Shown here: piece by piece, positions 24,867-37,106 of the stretch
How positions within the stretch are numbered: position 1 is the stretch's first letter
Layout: each line of letters begins with the position of its first letter
Assembly (NCBI RefSeq): GCF_014356525.2
Contig: NC_052505.1
Coordinates: 47,083,969 to 47,147,968 of the forward strand
DNA: 64,000 bases
Direction: 5' to 3'
DNA from: Nilaparvata lugens
Lineage: Eukaryota > Arthropoda > Insecta > Hemiptera > Delphacidae
Program-made: the position numbers and the translations under genes
Notes under the pieces: model-generated
Told to the model about the DNA's origin: nothing
Database searches by the model: none
What the model saw: only the letters and a program-made list of their open reading frames with translations

Positions 24867-25185
24867 GAAATTGCTTTCTTAGTATAATCATAGAGAAACA
24901 ATAGCATAAGTCGATATCCCATGGCATAGGGCGTTTATGTCGCAACTTTTACTGTTATCCCAAGCCGATTACTGTCGATTATTGTTGATTTTTACTGTTT
25001 TAACCGGGTAAGAGTGTATGAACGGCACAATATGAGAGACTACCAGCGTCATAAAGCTTCACGGGAAAGAACTACGTGGGCTATCGGCTTGAGATAACAG
25101 TAAAAGTTGCGTCATAAACGCCCTATGCCATGGGATATCGACTTATGCTATTGTTTCTCTATGATTATACTAAGAAAGCAATTTC
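24867..25185. mobile_element. Foldback element with 103-bp inverted arms
   Basis: Positions 24867-24969 and 25083-25185 are near-perfect reverse complements (GAAATTGCTTTCTTAG... against ...CTAAGAAAGCAATTTC), separated by a 113-base loop. No coding capacity. The long arms and short loop fit a MITE or foldback transposon. Confidence 0.85.
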
Positions 25186-27160
25186 TGTTTGAATATGTGT
25201 GTTTGTGGATATGTATGTATGTCGGATGGATCTCGAAACGGATCTAACGATTTTTATTAAATCAGGAATATAGTGGGTTTGCGACAAAAAACATTATTTT
25301 GGAACAGGTCTCAACTCTGGGAAAATTCGCTGAAGTTCCTTGAGAGAGGATTATTGGTCCCTCTAGTAGCAGTTGATCAGAAAAAAGTTTCAATAATCTG
25401 TTGAAAACGTGAGAGAGTGTGTACAAATGAAAAAGATTACAATAGCTGTAGTTGAGTCAACAAATTTGGCGACCCAATTAATTTAAAACATTACAGCATT
25501 CATGGAACATCTGGAAGAATAGATTCAGAAAGTGACCGGATTATAGCAAAATAAATTTAGAATCGATCTCTCCAAACATAATATGGTAGTTGAATGTAAT
25601 GTTTATTGTGAGGTGATAGAAATGGGACTGATTTCTTCAGCTTCTGTTGTATTGGTTCCTCTGTCGCTCTATGTTTGTACGCAGCCATGGCCTTGAGAGA
25701 GCCAGTTGCACTGTCTGTTAATTCATTATCCGGACTAAATACCACAAGAACTAATGAGAGAAGCCTTCTATTTAAAAAAACCCTGCTCTGAGTAATTCTC
25801 ATGAAATTCAATCCTGATTGAAATTGAACAGGCTCTTGTGCTACTGATCCTGATATTTTCATGTTCCAATATCAGCTGAAAACTAAATCCCTGAAACAAA
25901 ATCAGGGTCTCATCCCTGGGAAACTCGCTGAAGGACATGAAAAGGATAATAATTATTCATACTTGGAAAAACAGAAGATAATTTCGTTGTCTGTCGATAA
26001 CAGAAGATGTGAGTGCCTGTTGCCTGATATGAGAGAGATAGAATTATGTCAATCTGTTGAATCTAGAAATTTTAATCGACTTGATCAAAATAATCTGATT
26101 TGTTTACATGACATGGTATATCATCCTAAATTAGAGTATATCATAATTTTCGAAGTTAATTATTATTTTACAGTTTCAAGTGATTAGTGAGTGTTTTTTG
26201 TTATTCAATTTGGTCTGTAAACAATCTAAATCAGAACTTTTCTGTTTTCAAATGTTTGGATTGAAATTGGATCGGAATTCAAGTGTATGGAACATAACCT
26301 ACTTTTTGGACTATTTATAGTGTATAGATCAAAATTCAGGGAAGAAACAGTTTTGGGCTGTGCCTGTTAGTCCTTCCCCAATCATTTTGAATGATTGTGT
26401 TCTGTTTATCAATAAATAAACAAGCGAAGCTCGGTGCCCCTATATTTTAGATAGAAATTAAATTGAGTCATATGTTAGTTTACATCCAAATTTTTATCCC
26501 TAAGCTTTTGGTTTCAAGCTAAGTTCAAAGAAAGAAATCATATAATGGAAGTCAATAATCGAAGTGATTGAATAAACTCTATTCAGATTTATGCAAATTC
26601 ATCCCACTTTAATATTTATGATAGTAAAGTTTAGGACATGATGAATCAGCCACAATAAATGTTATACTAACTATTATGAATAGACTCTTTTGTATGAATG
26701 GACTTCCATGAAAGAAAGAATCAGTGGATTGGCTGCTTTCACACTCTTGAATAAGTGAAACAAAAATTAAGTGTCATGCTATGCCAAAAATTTTAGAATA
26801 AGCAAGAGATCCTTGGATACGAGAGTCATGAAATTCCGAATAAACTTAATTTGGAATTTAATCATCAACTGCATCAAGCAAAAGCAGAAATAACATAATC
26901 ACTGCTTATTTGATAACTGTCAATGGGAAATATCAATTGCCAATGGATAAATTCGAGGTCGACTCCTAAGCCCCGCCCAATATTCTACAAAATTCTCTGC
27001 AATTGGACTACTATTCTACAGAGCAGTTCCAACACATCAATGATTATTCAAATGATTTGACTCAATAATTCTCATATCAAGTTTTGGCCTAACCTCAAAA
27101 ACGATTATAACAATTTTGGTAGAATTTAGATTATAAATGTTTCACAAAAATAATCTTATC
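25186..27160. other. Intronic AT-rich sequence with degraded repeat ends
   Basis: No gene was recognised; the opposed ~100-codon frames at 25557-26187 show no family features. Near 26395-26440 a 3'-end-like motif occurs: AATAAATAAACAAGCGAAGC followed by TCGGTGCCCC, similar to the reverse complement at 51225-51250. Confidence 0.4.
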
Positions 27161-27164
27161 TTTT

Positions 27165-27197
27165 AATTTCCGTAGCGAAGCACGGGTGCCCTGCTAG
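27165..27197 (+). mobile_element. Helitron-like 3' terminus
   Basis: CCGTAGCGAAGCACGGG forms a small hairpin (CCGT/ACGG), followed by TGCCCTG and CTAG before T. That is the layout of Helitron 3' ends: a hairpin shortly before CTRR with insertion next to T. The 5' end was not located. Confidence 0.45.
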
Positions 27198-27449
27198 TAT
27201 TAAATATTCTTAAATCTCAGGGTTTAAATTCGGCTTTCAGTGAAACTTAGATAAAATAAATTATCTTTGGAACTTTGAGCTTTCTTGTCATTGCTTCTAT
27301 GCAATACTGATATTGAAAATAATAATATGAGCATATAGAATAAATTAAATGCCTACAGATAATAACTACTTGAATCTTCAATTCTCATTAGAGTTCTTAA
27401 TAAGACTTTCCCTTCTCTTTAATTAAATGCGCAAGTAATTATGAATCAA

Positions 27450-28600
27450 GCTTGATTTTCAAATATAACCTTCGACGAGCTAGCTTTATTATATTCGCAA
27501 ATTCTCAGCACTGAGGATCCTCTAAAACATTTTATAACTAAAGTGTGAAGATTTTTCCCAAACTTGAAGATGTGGCATGGATTCCGCCTCGTGTGTCCTG
27601 TGCCTTATTAGTCTGGTGGGCTGATGTCGTCCTCTCCAGTAGGGAAATAATCAATTTAATATCTCTTGTCGTATAGCGACTTCACTGAGTTATACAGAAG
27701 TTTAATTAATAATACAATTCAAAATTTAAACTTTAGCATAAATTATCCTAATAAGGGTTCAGTCTGTGGATCTCAATTTTTGCTGGTGATTCTGGTGACC
27801 CCTGGCAAGCAAGTGAGAGATCTACCTTTCGATTTTTCCTACGAAACTTCCTTTTTCCAAATTTGCATATAATTAAAATATCTTCTATGATTGGTGGATT
27901 ACACCAAATCCTAAGACGTAATTTGGCTCTAGTAAATAGTTCGCAATACGAAGAGATAATATTCTATAATAAATAAATATTTTTCACATTAGAATCTGGC
28001 CTCATGCAAATCACACTTATATATAAATTTTACAATGATAACATATTTTTATAATTTTAAAAAAAGACCACGTGGTGGCTTTTTGGAATATATACTTTTA
28101 GCGCCTACCAAATACTAGACTCTGACTGGTTTATCACTAATTCTTGTACAAAAGGTACTTCTGTATTACTATGCTCATTAAACTGAATCCCATTTCCCTT
28201 TATTTTTATTATGATTTTTATATGTTTTGTTTACTGGTATAATTACAATGAATATTTTTGTGTTTTCTCAAACGTTCTATGTTCCTTATTTGGCATGCTA
28301 GAAATTCACAAAACCCCTTTGTCCTCCAATTATTTTGCTTGAAGGTATCTGACCGAATTTCAGATATACTGCTTGACCGCTGCTGATGTTGCCGACAGGC
28401 GCTATTACCAAAGAACCTAACCTCAATTCTTTATTATTATTCTTATTGAATAATTAAAAAATGTTGCCAATAATCATAGTATTTAGAGTCGTTATTATCT
28501 TATCTATTTCATGCGACTGATAGTACAGTTGATGATAATGTTTCTGGTTTCTTTCAATGAGACCTAGCAATTCTTCTTTACGAATAAATTTGAGGTGTAT
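27450..28600 (+). repeat. Older ~2-kb dispersed repeat, copy A, third segment
   Basis: Aligns by eye with about 32565-33660: GCACTGAGG, a CTTCACTGAGT motif, GTGACC...CAAGCAAGTG, TTTGCATATAATT and GAACCTAACCTCA occur in the same order. The exact end is uncertain. Confidence 0.7.
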
Positions 28601-28794
28601 CAAAATGCACTGTTATTATATAATGCCAATCAACTGGAAAGCACACTGAAAACTATACTGAAAATAGGCTGAAACATACACTTCTTGTTATTTTATTCAG
28701 GATTTATGGTACAGGAAATAATGCAAGTTATTGAAAAAGTCATATCATTGTAGAATGTTTAAATGTTGATTGAAACTTGTGAATATTGTCAGAG

Positions 28795-29352
28795 AGAAAT
28801 CAGGTGATTTCACCCTTGGGATCACCACTTGATCCATGCTGTTTGTGAACTTCCTCATTTGAAGGTGTTCATTCCAGATATTAGCAGTTTTGAACATTTT
28901 ATCATGGAACTTACCTTTTCGAAATTATACTCATTCGAAAGCTTATGAAATAAATGGAGAGGTTTTTGAAATATTGAAACCACTATAATCACCCGAAGAA
29001 AAATTGAGAAAAAACGGTTTGAAATTTGACTTTGAATTCGAAGAATAGCATATTTTTAAGTTTAAGGCCTAATAAAAATCTACACAATATTAAAAACAAG
29101 TAAAATTACATTAATCTTGTTAGAAATGTTTTTCTCTTTCCAACAAAACCCTAGAAATTGAAATTCGACCAGTCGTTTCCCAGCTATTAAGTATTTAATG
29201 ACCGGAAGTAGGCATATTCTGAAAATATCGAAAAATCTATATATCTCTAAAACTCAGGTCGATAGGAAGAACGTTTTACTGAACATTTTTTGTCAGAAAT
29301 GTTGAGTAGAATCTATGGTCAACAGCTGTTACAACCTTGGTGGGACACCCTG
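28795..29352 (-). mobile_element. Lone terminal repeat / MITE of the mariner-like family at 13.2 kb
   Basis: This is the reverse complement of 13212-13655 over more than 400 bp, ending (on +) in CCTTGGTGGGACACCCTGG. No transposase is attached. It may be a solo terminal repeat left by deletion or a MITE with one recognisable end. Confidence 0.75.
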
Positions 29353-31715
29353 GATATTTTGAATAAGTCTCTATAGTACCTCTAAACGAGGAAGTATCTG
29401 TATCTGACAATAATTATTACAAAACAAGTTAAAATTGATGAGGTTCAATGATATCCAATAGTTCTTCAAGCTAATTCTAGCTAAGACGTCGATGAAGTAT
29501 CTGAATCAAACAATAATTTGGACTGTTCTGGGAGCGTGAGATGTGGAAATTAATTCTGGTGGCGGGGGAAATCGTAACTCGGCTCGGCTCGCTGGAAATG
29601 ATGGCCGGCAGAGATGACTGCAGGCAGAACAATTCAATCGCGTGGAATCCTTCGGCAGATTGCCTGCCAGATTACCTACCGCCTACCCCTCCACCACCAC
29701 CACCACCGACACTTCCTCGTTTCCCTATTCCCTTGACCTCGCTGCCTCCTGAGGAGGAGATCAGCAGCTTGCCCACGTGACCAGATTCAATCAGCAATCT
29801 CGCTCTGATCGATACTTTCCTTATTTTAGCAAAGGTGTGTATGTGCGTGACCCATCCACTCTTCTTACGGCTCGGCGAATCCGAATTATTCCACTCTGCA
29901 CAGTTCAACCGTGCAATTTAGAAATTGAGAAGAGCATTATTTGTCGCTTGATTGAGACTTGATGTTGTTTTTGGAATAAGAAGTATATTGGCTAGAGCAA
30001 TCCCAATTCATTGATGAGAGATCATAGAATCAATTTTTCACTTCACTTGAGACTATCATGCATTATACGGTGTTGTTTATGTAATGAACTTATTAAATGT
30101 CTTCATCTTTTCATGAGCATTGGGAAATAATTTGCATTCTACACCTTTGATGATCATTTTGTAATATAAGTAGATATTGATTTTTGATATTGTCCACCTG
30201 TCCAAGAGTAGTCCTGAGTGCTCGCGACTATCCAAACCTCACAATCACCCAGTCTTACTGAGCGACCAATAACACAAATAATATCACTATTTTTTATATG
30301 ATTCATTCTAGATGACTCACCGTTAGAAGCTCATATCACATCAATATTGAAATATTGTTCGAGCCTATAATTTATTGATGAGATTTCGAATTTAAAATAA
30401 GTTTGATTACAGATTTACAGTAGTGATAATGATGATAAAATAATTTATATCTATATTACGTTTTGCGTTATATGGATAGAGATGATCTTCCACATGGAAA
30501 CTCGAAGTCATTCTACAATTCAGTGTATATATTCATGAGAAATATTGCATTGTGGATGACAGATCTGTTCATAGAAATATCATATCATGGGATCCAAAAG
30601 ATGATGATGTGAATACAAGACTCACACTCAGACCTGTACATACAAAGCTTCCTGAAGCTACAGCTTTCCCATTAAATAACTACACAAGCCTTCAGCATCC
30701 AGCATTATGAATCACGTCACAAAGCAACATATCAGAAGTTATACTTTATTATTTATAGTAGTGATAAATCTCTCTCACATGCAGACTGTTACGAGAGTTT
30801 AGTACATGTTGTAACGCGTGGTGCATCATACTGAAAACAAACGTTACATTGGAGCATCATCATTGTGCAAGTCCAACGTACATGCTAATGTCAGCTGTGT
30901 TCTAGAAAGCTTAGTCTCTCCAACAATGTCGAATGTTCGAACATGATTCCACAAATTTCAACTGATCTCTTCATCCATTCATCTATGTATCTAACACAAT
31001 ATTGGTGCCTTATTAAACATGGATCAATAAACACTCCCACTCAAATATTGTAGAGTGAACTGTAGTATTCTGGTCATTGAGGTGGGCATTCGTAAAACTC
31101 AAATTTCAAAATGGTTTGAAAAAATATTGTTTTGTTGTCCTAGACCTCGTACCTGAGCTTGTTTCTCACTATGATACCTGTCGATAAAAGAGTTGTAGTT
31201 TCCAGGTGTGAATTGGTACATTGAATAAAGTAGGTTATAAGTTAAGTGAATTCGAGGATTCTTGGACCCGTAGGCTATAGGCTACATCATCTTGATTTGA
31301 ACGGTGATAGTCCAGCTGTTAGTTCAATCCCAGAATATAAAACATTATAATATTGAATGTGATGATGCCTTCATATAAGCGATGGTGCCTGTGGCCTTTG
31401 GAGCTGCAGGCACTTACAATATTGAATCTTTGACACTTGTAAAAAACTAAATTCATGCTTCCAAGTTGTAACATTATTCGAATTCGTAATAATTGTTTTT
31501 CCGATTGTATTATGACTTGAGAATTACGAACGCATCAATACAGTGGATCTAGCACTTGTAAATTGGTTCATGTACAAGAGAAGAGAGTAGGCTAAAAGTC
31601 TGTTCTGTCTCTTCCTATGCCAATTGAATGACTAACAAAAATATGACGAACACAAATAATAGGGTTCCCAGCAGTTAAACGGCTTCATAATTCATTCTGT
31701 TTCCAAACCGGTTTT
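29353..31715. other. Intronic sequence with a GC-rich patch at 29530-29910
   Basis: The patch contains GGCTCGGCTCG, a CCACCACCACCACC run that produces a proline-string frame (29541-29780), and several CpGs. No gene family is recognisable and no splice-consistent exon was found. The remainder is ordinary AT-rich sequence. Confidence 0.4.
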
Positions 31716-31719
31716 GACA

Positions 31720-33680
31720 CTGTAACGTTATTTTTTCTATAACGTGTGCCCTGCTTGGCCGCAGTCGGTAAAGCAAAGATTTTTGAATATATATAATATT
31801 TTTCGCGACTCCTGAAAGAACAATAGTATCAGTTTCTTACCAGCTCTTCTAGGAGCTCCAACAATTCTCAGCTTTCGCTGGCTGCAAACGTCGGCCGCTT
31901 CAACAGTTCACAGTCTATGTGACTGATTTGGTGTACTCCACAAATATAGATGCAGTAGAGATAGACAGATATAAGGGCTTTGATTATTGTACTAGACAAT
32001 GCGGTATCGCCACTAATGCCACCCGCCACCATTCACCAAAGTGGTCAGCAATGAAAAATGATACCGAGTGGAATCAAAGGCGACACTCTATCAGAATACC
32101 TTATAAATTCTATTAATTTATATTGTTGCTGCACTTAATACTATGACCCATGAGTTTCTTCAAATCAGATGTGCTGGTACTGGATAATTTAAATAAATCT
32201 CGGGAACGTATTATTTCCAAAGATTTAACAATCACTGCTGTATATCGCTGATTGGTCCAACTTATTCGGTGAAGAATACAGTTGGCTGATAGTTTTAATA
32301 ATAGGTCAATAATAATAATAAGATAGAATATAACAAGATTGGTCATGCATGGAGATAGGATAATAAATGAAGAGTACAACAAATATAAAAATAATATGAG
32401 AATAAATATATATAAAAAATATCACAGGTAGCTCACAACTTTGTTTCTTAGCACGAAATATTACCATGTGCTTCTTTAATCAGCAAATATATACTTTCAA
32501 ACTATACAGCTCAGTTATCGACTTGCTGTTGCTTGTCGAATAAAACCTTTTTGAATCTTTGACGTGCTAGCTTTTATAGATTATGATAATTCAAAGCACT
32601 GAGGGCCCTCTCAAATAATTTCTTAAATAAACTCACGTGTCAAATTTCACAATTATGATGGCGCTCCGGATTAGTTTCGATGTCCTAGGCCTTCCTGGTA
32701 GGCTGCTGTCGTTTTTTTCTAGGGGATTGTTTAATATAGATGACTCCTAATGTGATACAACTTCACTGAGTCTTGTTCAATTAATTTCTAAATTTCAACT
32801 TTGGGTACTAAAATGTGCAAATATTAAAAAAGGATCTAGTCTTGTGCTCTATAAATTGGTGGCTGTTCTCGGTGACCTCTAGCAAGCAAGTGGGCTTAGA
32901 CCTACCCTATTCTTTTCACAACTATACTTCTGTATTTTTGAATTTGCATATAATTTAAATATCCACTCTGATTGGTGCTCTCCCTAGCCTCACTACTACG
33001 CAATAATGTGATTCAATATAGTCCATACTAATCTGCTAGATTACCGCATAAAGAGCGAATATTATTGTTTTAAATATTTAGTTTGTATCTGTTACATAAA
33101 TCCGGGTACTGCATAGTTTACAAATTATTATCGTTTATATAATAAATACATGTATATTTTGAATCAACTCTCTTTTACCGCCGGTCAGTTACTGTATTTT
33201 GATTGGCGTATCCTTAAATTACAAATGTATTTATTCATGCGCTGAGTAAAGGTACATCCCATTTCCTCAATATTTTTATTTATGTTATACATTTTGTTCA
33301 TGCTCGTATGACATAATAAATATCTTTGTATTTTTTGAAATGCTTTTTCTGTCCACATTGACATGCCATGCTTGTTACTAACCCTCTGATCCTTGTTCAA
33401 GCGAATGCTATTTGTATGCAACTAAATTTGCACCAGGTGTCTGGCTAATCCTCAATTTATACGGCTCGACCGACTATTTAGGTCGCCGACTAGTAAGGAC
33501 CGAAGAACCTAACCTCAAAAATTATTATTTTATATTATTAAATAAATAGCAATAATATTTTCATTTTCATTTTTCTGTTAGAGAGAACCGTTATTATCTA
33601 ATCTTGGATTTGTTGACATCGTATCTAGCTGTTTGCTTGAGACCTATAATTTCTTTCCATTCAATGATTTTGATAACTAT
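31720..33680 (+). repeat. Older ~2-kb dispersed repeat, copy B (uninterrupted)
   Basis: This is the intact relative of copy A (14340-14563, 23104-23760, 27450-28600). It contains the unoccupied GATG site at 31949-31952 where copy A received the LTR element. It has no coding capacity. A solo LTR of another family is possible because the beginning resembles TGTGCCC, but no matching end was proved. Confidence 0.75.
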
Positions 33681-34427
33681 TCAAAATATATTCTTACAAC
33701 ACTGAAACAGTTCTCCAGCAAGAACCAACTGGTAATTGTTTCACTTATCAAACCTATAGTAGTATTAATATTACTATTAGTGTAGTCTATAAACTAATAC
33801 TAGTCTATACTAATTAGTGTATAGAGTTTGATTCAAAATATTGACGTACCGTATATTATGATGTTTAGTTACACATGAGTGTCGCATCACTAATTGAGAT
33901 ACTAAGTCTATTGAGTTGCAATAAACTTGGCGAACGGTCTCCGTACGGTAGTGCGGAAGAAATTGCATGGTTGGCACTCCTCAGTTTGCATAGTCAACTT
34001 TATATCCAATTACAATTCAGGCAGATCAAAGGGTGAGTGATGCAGCATGATAGAGAAACAAAGACAGCTACTAGGAGAACGAGCAAGAACTCAGTCTTGC
34101 CTAGGGGCTAGTAAGAGAAAGCGAGATGGCGAATATTGCTCAGATAAACCAATATTGGTTCCCTTCCGTTGGGTTGGCCTAGCCACCATATTCGACAGTG
34201 GGCCTATCTTGTTGGCATAGTTGCTCGTGAGATTATAAATTGCAACTGCCTACTCGCCACAGCACTTAATCACACGCTACGGAGCTGTGAATTTATTAAT
34301 CATGAAGCGAGCTTGCTGAACCGATCGGATATGGCCAGTATTCATTTTGGCACGCATCCTAGACACAGGAATTGCTTCTTCTCTAACATCACAGTGTCAA
34401 ATTCTTTAAACAAAATTTGATTTGAAT
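33681..34427. other. Intronic sequence, nothing recognised
   Basis: An 83-codon frame (34169-34420) shows no family features. No repeat was matched. Confidence 0.4.
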
Positions 34428-34430
34428 TAA

Positions 34431-34450
34431 ATTGAATTGAATTGAATTGA
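34431..34450. repeat. (ATTGA)n microsatellite
   Basis: Four uninterrupted ATTGA units, with degenerate units on either side. Confidence 0.9.
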
Positions 34451-34559
34451 AATTTGAAGCTGATCAGTTCTAATGGTGGAATAAAATTTTCTATCCTTCA
34501 AGGTCATGTACGCAATATTATGCAGTTTCCTCAGAACTTAAATACTGGGAAAAAGTAAT

Positions 34560-34862
34560 TGACCGAGTGAAGTGAGGTCTAAGATTCAAGTCGACGGTTT
34601 GTATTTCTCTTTATGTTTATATTTATGTTTATATGTTCCGCATTCACAGCGAAACGCAGCAATAGATTTTCATGAAATTTAACAGGAATGTTCCTTTTTG
34701 AATTTAGCGTCGACGTACACATACGATTTTTTGAAATTTTGCATTTTAAGGATAATACAGAAGGAAAAGGAGTCTCCTTTGAACGCCAATATTACCGTGA
34801 AAATCAAACTTTAGAATTATTCATCATAAACTAGTAGTTCTGTGAACAGTAGACCTCACGCA
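34560..34862 (+). mobile_element. Array-bearing repeat family, copy 1 (short array)
   Basis: Begins GACCGAGTGAAGTGAGGTCT and passes through CAAGTCGACGGTTTG, a short TTTATGTTTATA array, the CTATTGC-type block and an AATATTACCG block. It ends with the shared motif CTAGTAGTTCTGTGAAC followed by AGTAGACCTC. Copies 2 and 3 carry the same modules in opposite orientation. Confidence 0.75.
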
Positions 34863-35285
34863 ATATTCTCATCCACAAGTACCAGATGTCAACTGTTTAA
34901 AATGTTAAAACAAACTCAGTTCACGTTTGAATTTGTATCTCATATGATATCATTCATCCAGTTCCGTGATGATCTTTCTATCTATCTGATGAAAATTAAT
35001 TTTTTAGAATCAAAAATATTACAATTTCTTCAGCATTATTTAGTTCATTTGTTTATTTTCATTCACCTATTAAATTAGTTTTTTCGAATGTGAGAATATT
35101 GATACTGATGGGCACGCATAATAATACCATGACTGAAAAACAAAATATTGAAACCAAAGACCTTAAAGCTGCGATTAGACCAAATTTATTAACAAAATGT
35201 TGATAACTCAATCCTTTTAGATTATAATATTAGATTGAACATAACGTATCATACACATGATGAACATATGTGTTTGTCAACTTCC
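34863..35285. other. Sequence between copies 1 and 2 of the array-bearing family
   Basis: AT-rich, nothing recognised apart from chance open frames. Confidence 0.4.
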
Positions 35286-35288
35286 GTT

Positions 35289-35337
35289 CAAATCAAATCA
35301 AATCAAATCAAATCAAATCAAATCAAATCAATCAAAT
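35289..35337. repeat. (AAATC)n microsatellite
   Basis: About nine tandem AAATC units with one shortened unit near the end. Confidence 0.92.
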
Positions 35338-35514
35338 CCGTTCAATCTTATAGAATCTATAAGGACTGAGCTATAACCATTTTGTTAAAAACTTTGGTGT
35401 AAACCCAGCTTGAAGATGCGTACCTCTTCAATGTCTTTGATTAAAACTATAGACCTTAAACAAATACAGTAATAGACTGGCTTCTCCACACATCTGTATA
35501 ATCACTTGTCAGCT

Positions 35515-35815
35515 GATTTATGATGAATAAATTCTTAGTCTGATTTTTACTCTAATATTGGCGTATAAAGGAGGCTCTTTTTTCCTTTCATATTATCCTT
35601 GAAATGCAAAATTTCCAAAAACCTTGTATATACGTCGACACGCAATTTAAAAAAGAACATACCTGTCAAATTTCATGAAAATCTATTACCGCGTTTCGCC
35701 GTAAATGCGCAGCATATAAATATATAAACATATACACATTTAAACATTAAGAGAAATGCCAAACCGTCGACTTGAATCTTAGACCTCACTTCGTTCGGTC
35801 AATCAGCTGTCTAGT
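35515..35815 (-). mobile_element. Array-bearing repeat family, copy 2 (short array)
   Basis: Reverse-oriented relative of 34560-34862: AATATTGGCG, ACGTCGACACGC, TTCATGAAAATCTATTACCG, a few ACATTTAAAC-like units, then CCGTCGACTTGAATC and AGACCTCACTTCGTTCGGTC. Confidence 0.75.
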
Positions 35816-35819
35816 TGAC

Positions 35820-36166
35820 TACTAGTAGTTCTGTGAACAGTAGACCTCGCGCTCAGTGAGTTACATTGACCTGTTGTTATGTATTCTCAAAAATTAATAG
35901 ATAATTAATCAATTTAAAATGTCTAGATAAAATCCTAAATGAACATAGACCTTTCTGTCCTATATCGTACCATGACGTGTCGTCCCGGAATGTGAGTGAG
36001 AGCTCTGTTATCAGGTCTGGCTCCAACTGTCTACAACGTTGATGGAAAGATACAATTTTCAAGATTATGTTTTTGAACGGGTTGTATTATAGTCAACTGT
36101 CTACTAACGTTAATGGAAAGATACATATTCAAGATGTTCGATGTTTTTGAACGGGTAGTATTATAG
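35820..36166. repeat. Left arm of a large palindrome (~345 bp)
   Basis: Near-identical in inverted orientation to 37107-37453. Both arms read out the same 50-codon stretch on opposite strands (HQRCRQLEPDLITELSLTF), showing almost no divergence. The outer end carries the AGTTCTGTGAACAGTAGACC motif. Confidence 0.88.
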
Positions 36167-36179
36167 TCCACTAGACAGC

Positions 36180-37106
36180 TAATTTATGATGAATAATTCT
36201 ATAGTCTGATTTTTATGGTAATATTGGCGTATGATGGTGGCTCCTTTTTCCTTTTATATTATCCTTGAAATGCAAAATTTCCAAAAACTCTGTATATACG
36301 TCGACGCACAATTTAAAAAGGAACATACCTATCAAATTTCATGAAAATCTATTACCGCGTTTCGCCGTAAATGTGCAACATAAAAACATATAAACATTTA
36401 AACATTTAAACATTTAAACATTTGAACATATAAACATTTAAACATTCAAACATTCGAACATTCAAACATTCAATCATTTAAACATTTAAACATTTAAACA
36501 TTTAAACATTTAAACATTTAACATTTAACATTTAAACATTTAAACATTTAAACATTTAAACATTTAACATTTAAACATTTAAACATTTAAACATTTAAAC
36601 ATTTAAACATTAAACATTTAAACATTTAAACATTCAAACATTAAACATTTAAACATTTAAACATTTAAACATTTAAACATTTAAACATTAACATTTAAAC
36701 ATTAAACATTTAAACATTTAAACTTAAACATTTAAACATTTAAACATTCAAACATTTAAACATTTAAACATTTAAACATTTAAAATTTAAACATTTAAAC
36801 ATTTAAACATTTAAACATTTAAACATTTAAACATTCAAACATTCAAACATTTAAACATTTAAACATTTAAACATTTAACCTTTAAACATTTAAACATTTA
36901 ACATTTAAACATTTAAACATTAAACATTTAAACATTTAAACATTTAAACATTAAACATTTAAACATTTAAACATTTAAACATTTAACATTTAAACATTTA
37001 AACATTTAAACATTTAAACATTTAAACATTTAAACATTTAAACATTCAAACATTAAGATAAATGCCAAACCGTCGACTTGAATCATAGACCTCACTTCGC
37101 TCGGTC
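36180..37106 (-). mobile_element. Array-bearing repeat family, copy 3 (expanded array) in the palindrome loop
   Basis: Same modules as copy 2 in the same orientation, but with the short array replaced by about 670 bp of octamer repeats. It lies precisely between the two palindrome arms. Confidence 0.8.
36380..37054. repeat. (AAACATTT)n octamer array, ~80 units
   Basis: Tandem 8-bp units AAACATTT, with occasional AAACATTC variants and 7-bp units that have lost one A or T. The short versions of this array in copies 1 and 2 have only a few units. Confidence 0.95.

Noticed and set aside
25557..26187. Opposed ~100-codon frames suggesting a small gene
   Set aside because: They diverge from adjacent positions, show no motifs and have no splice or poly-A context.
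29541..29780. Proline-rich open frame in a GC-rich patch
   Set aside because: The proline string comes from a CCA/CCT repeat; the opposite strand gives an equally open glycine string.
36380..37054. CRISPR-like or telomeric array
   Set aside because: The units are simple 8-bp octamers without spacers, unlike CRISPR, and not the insect telomere motif TTAGG.
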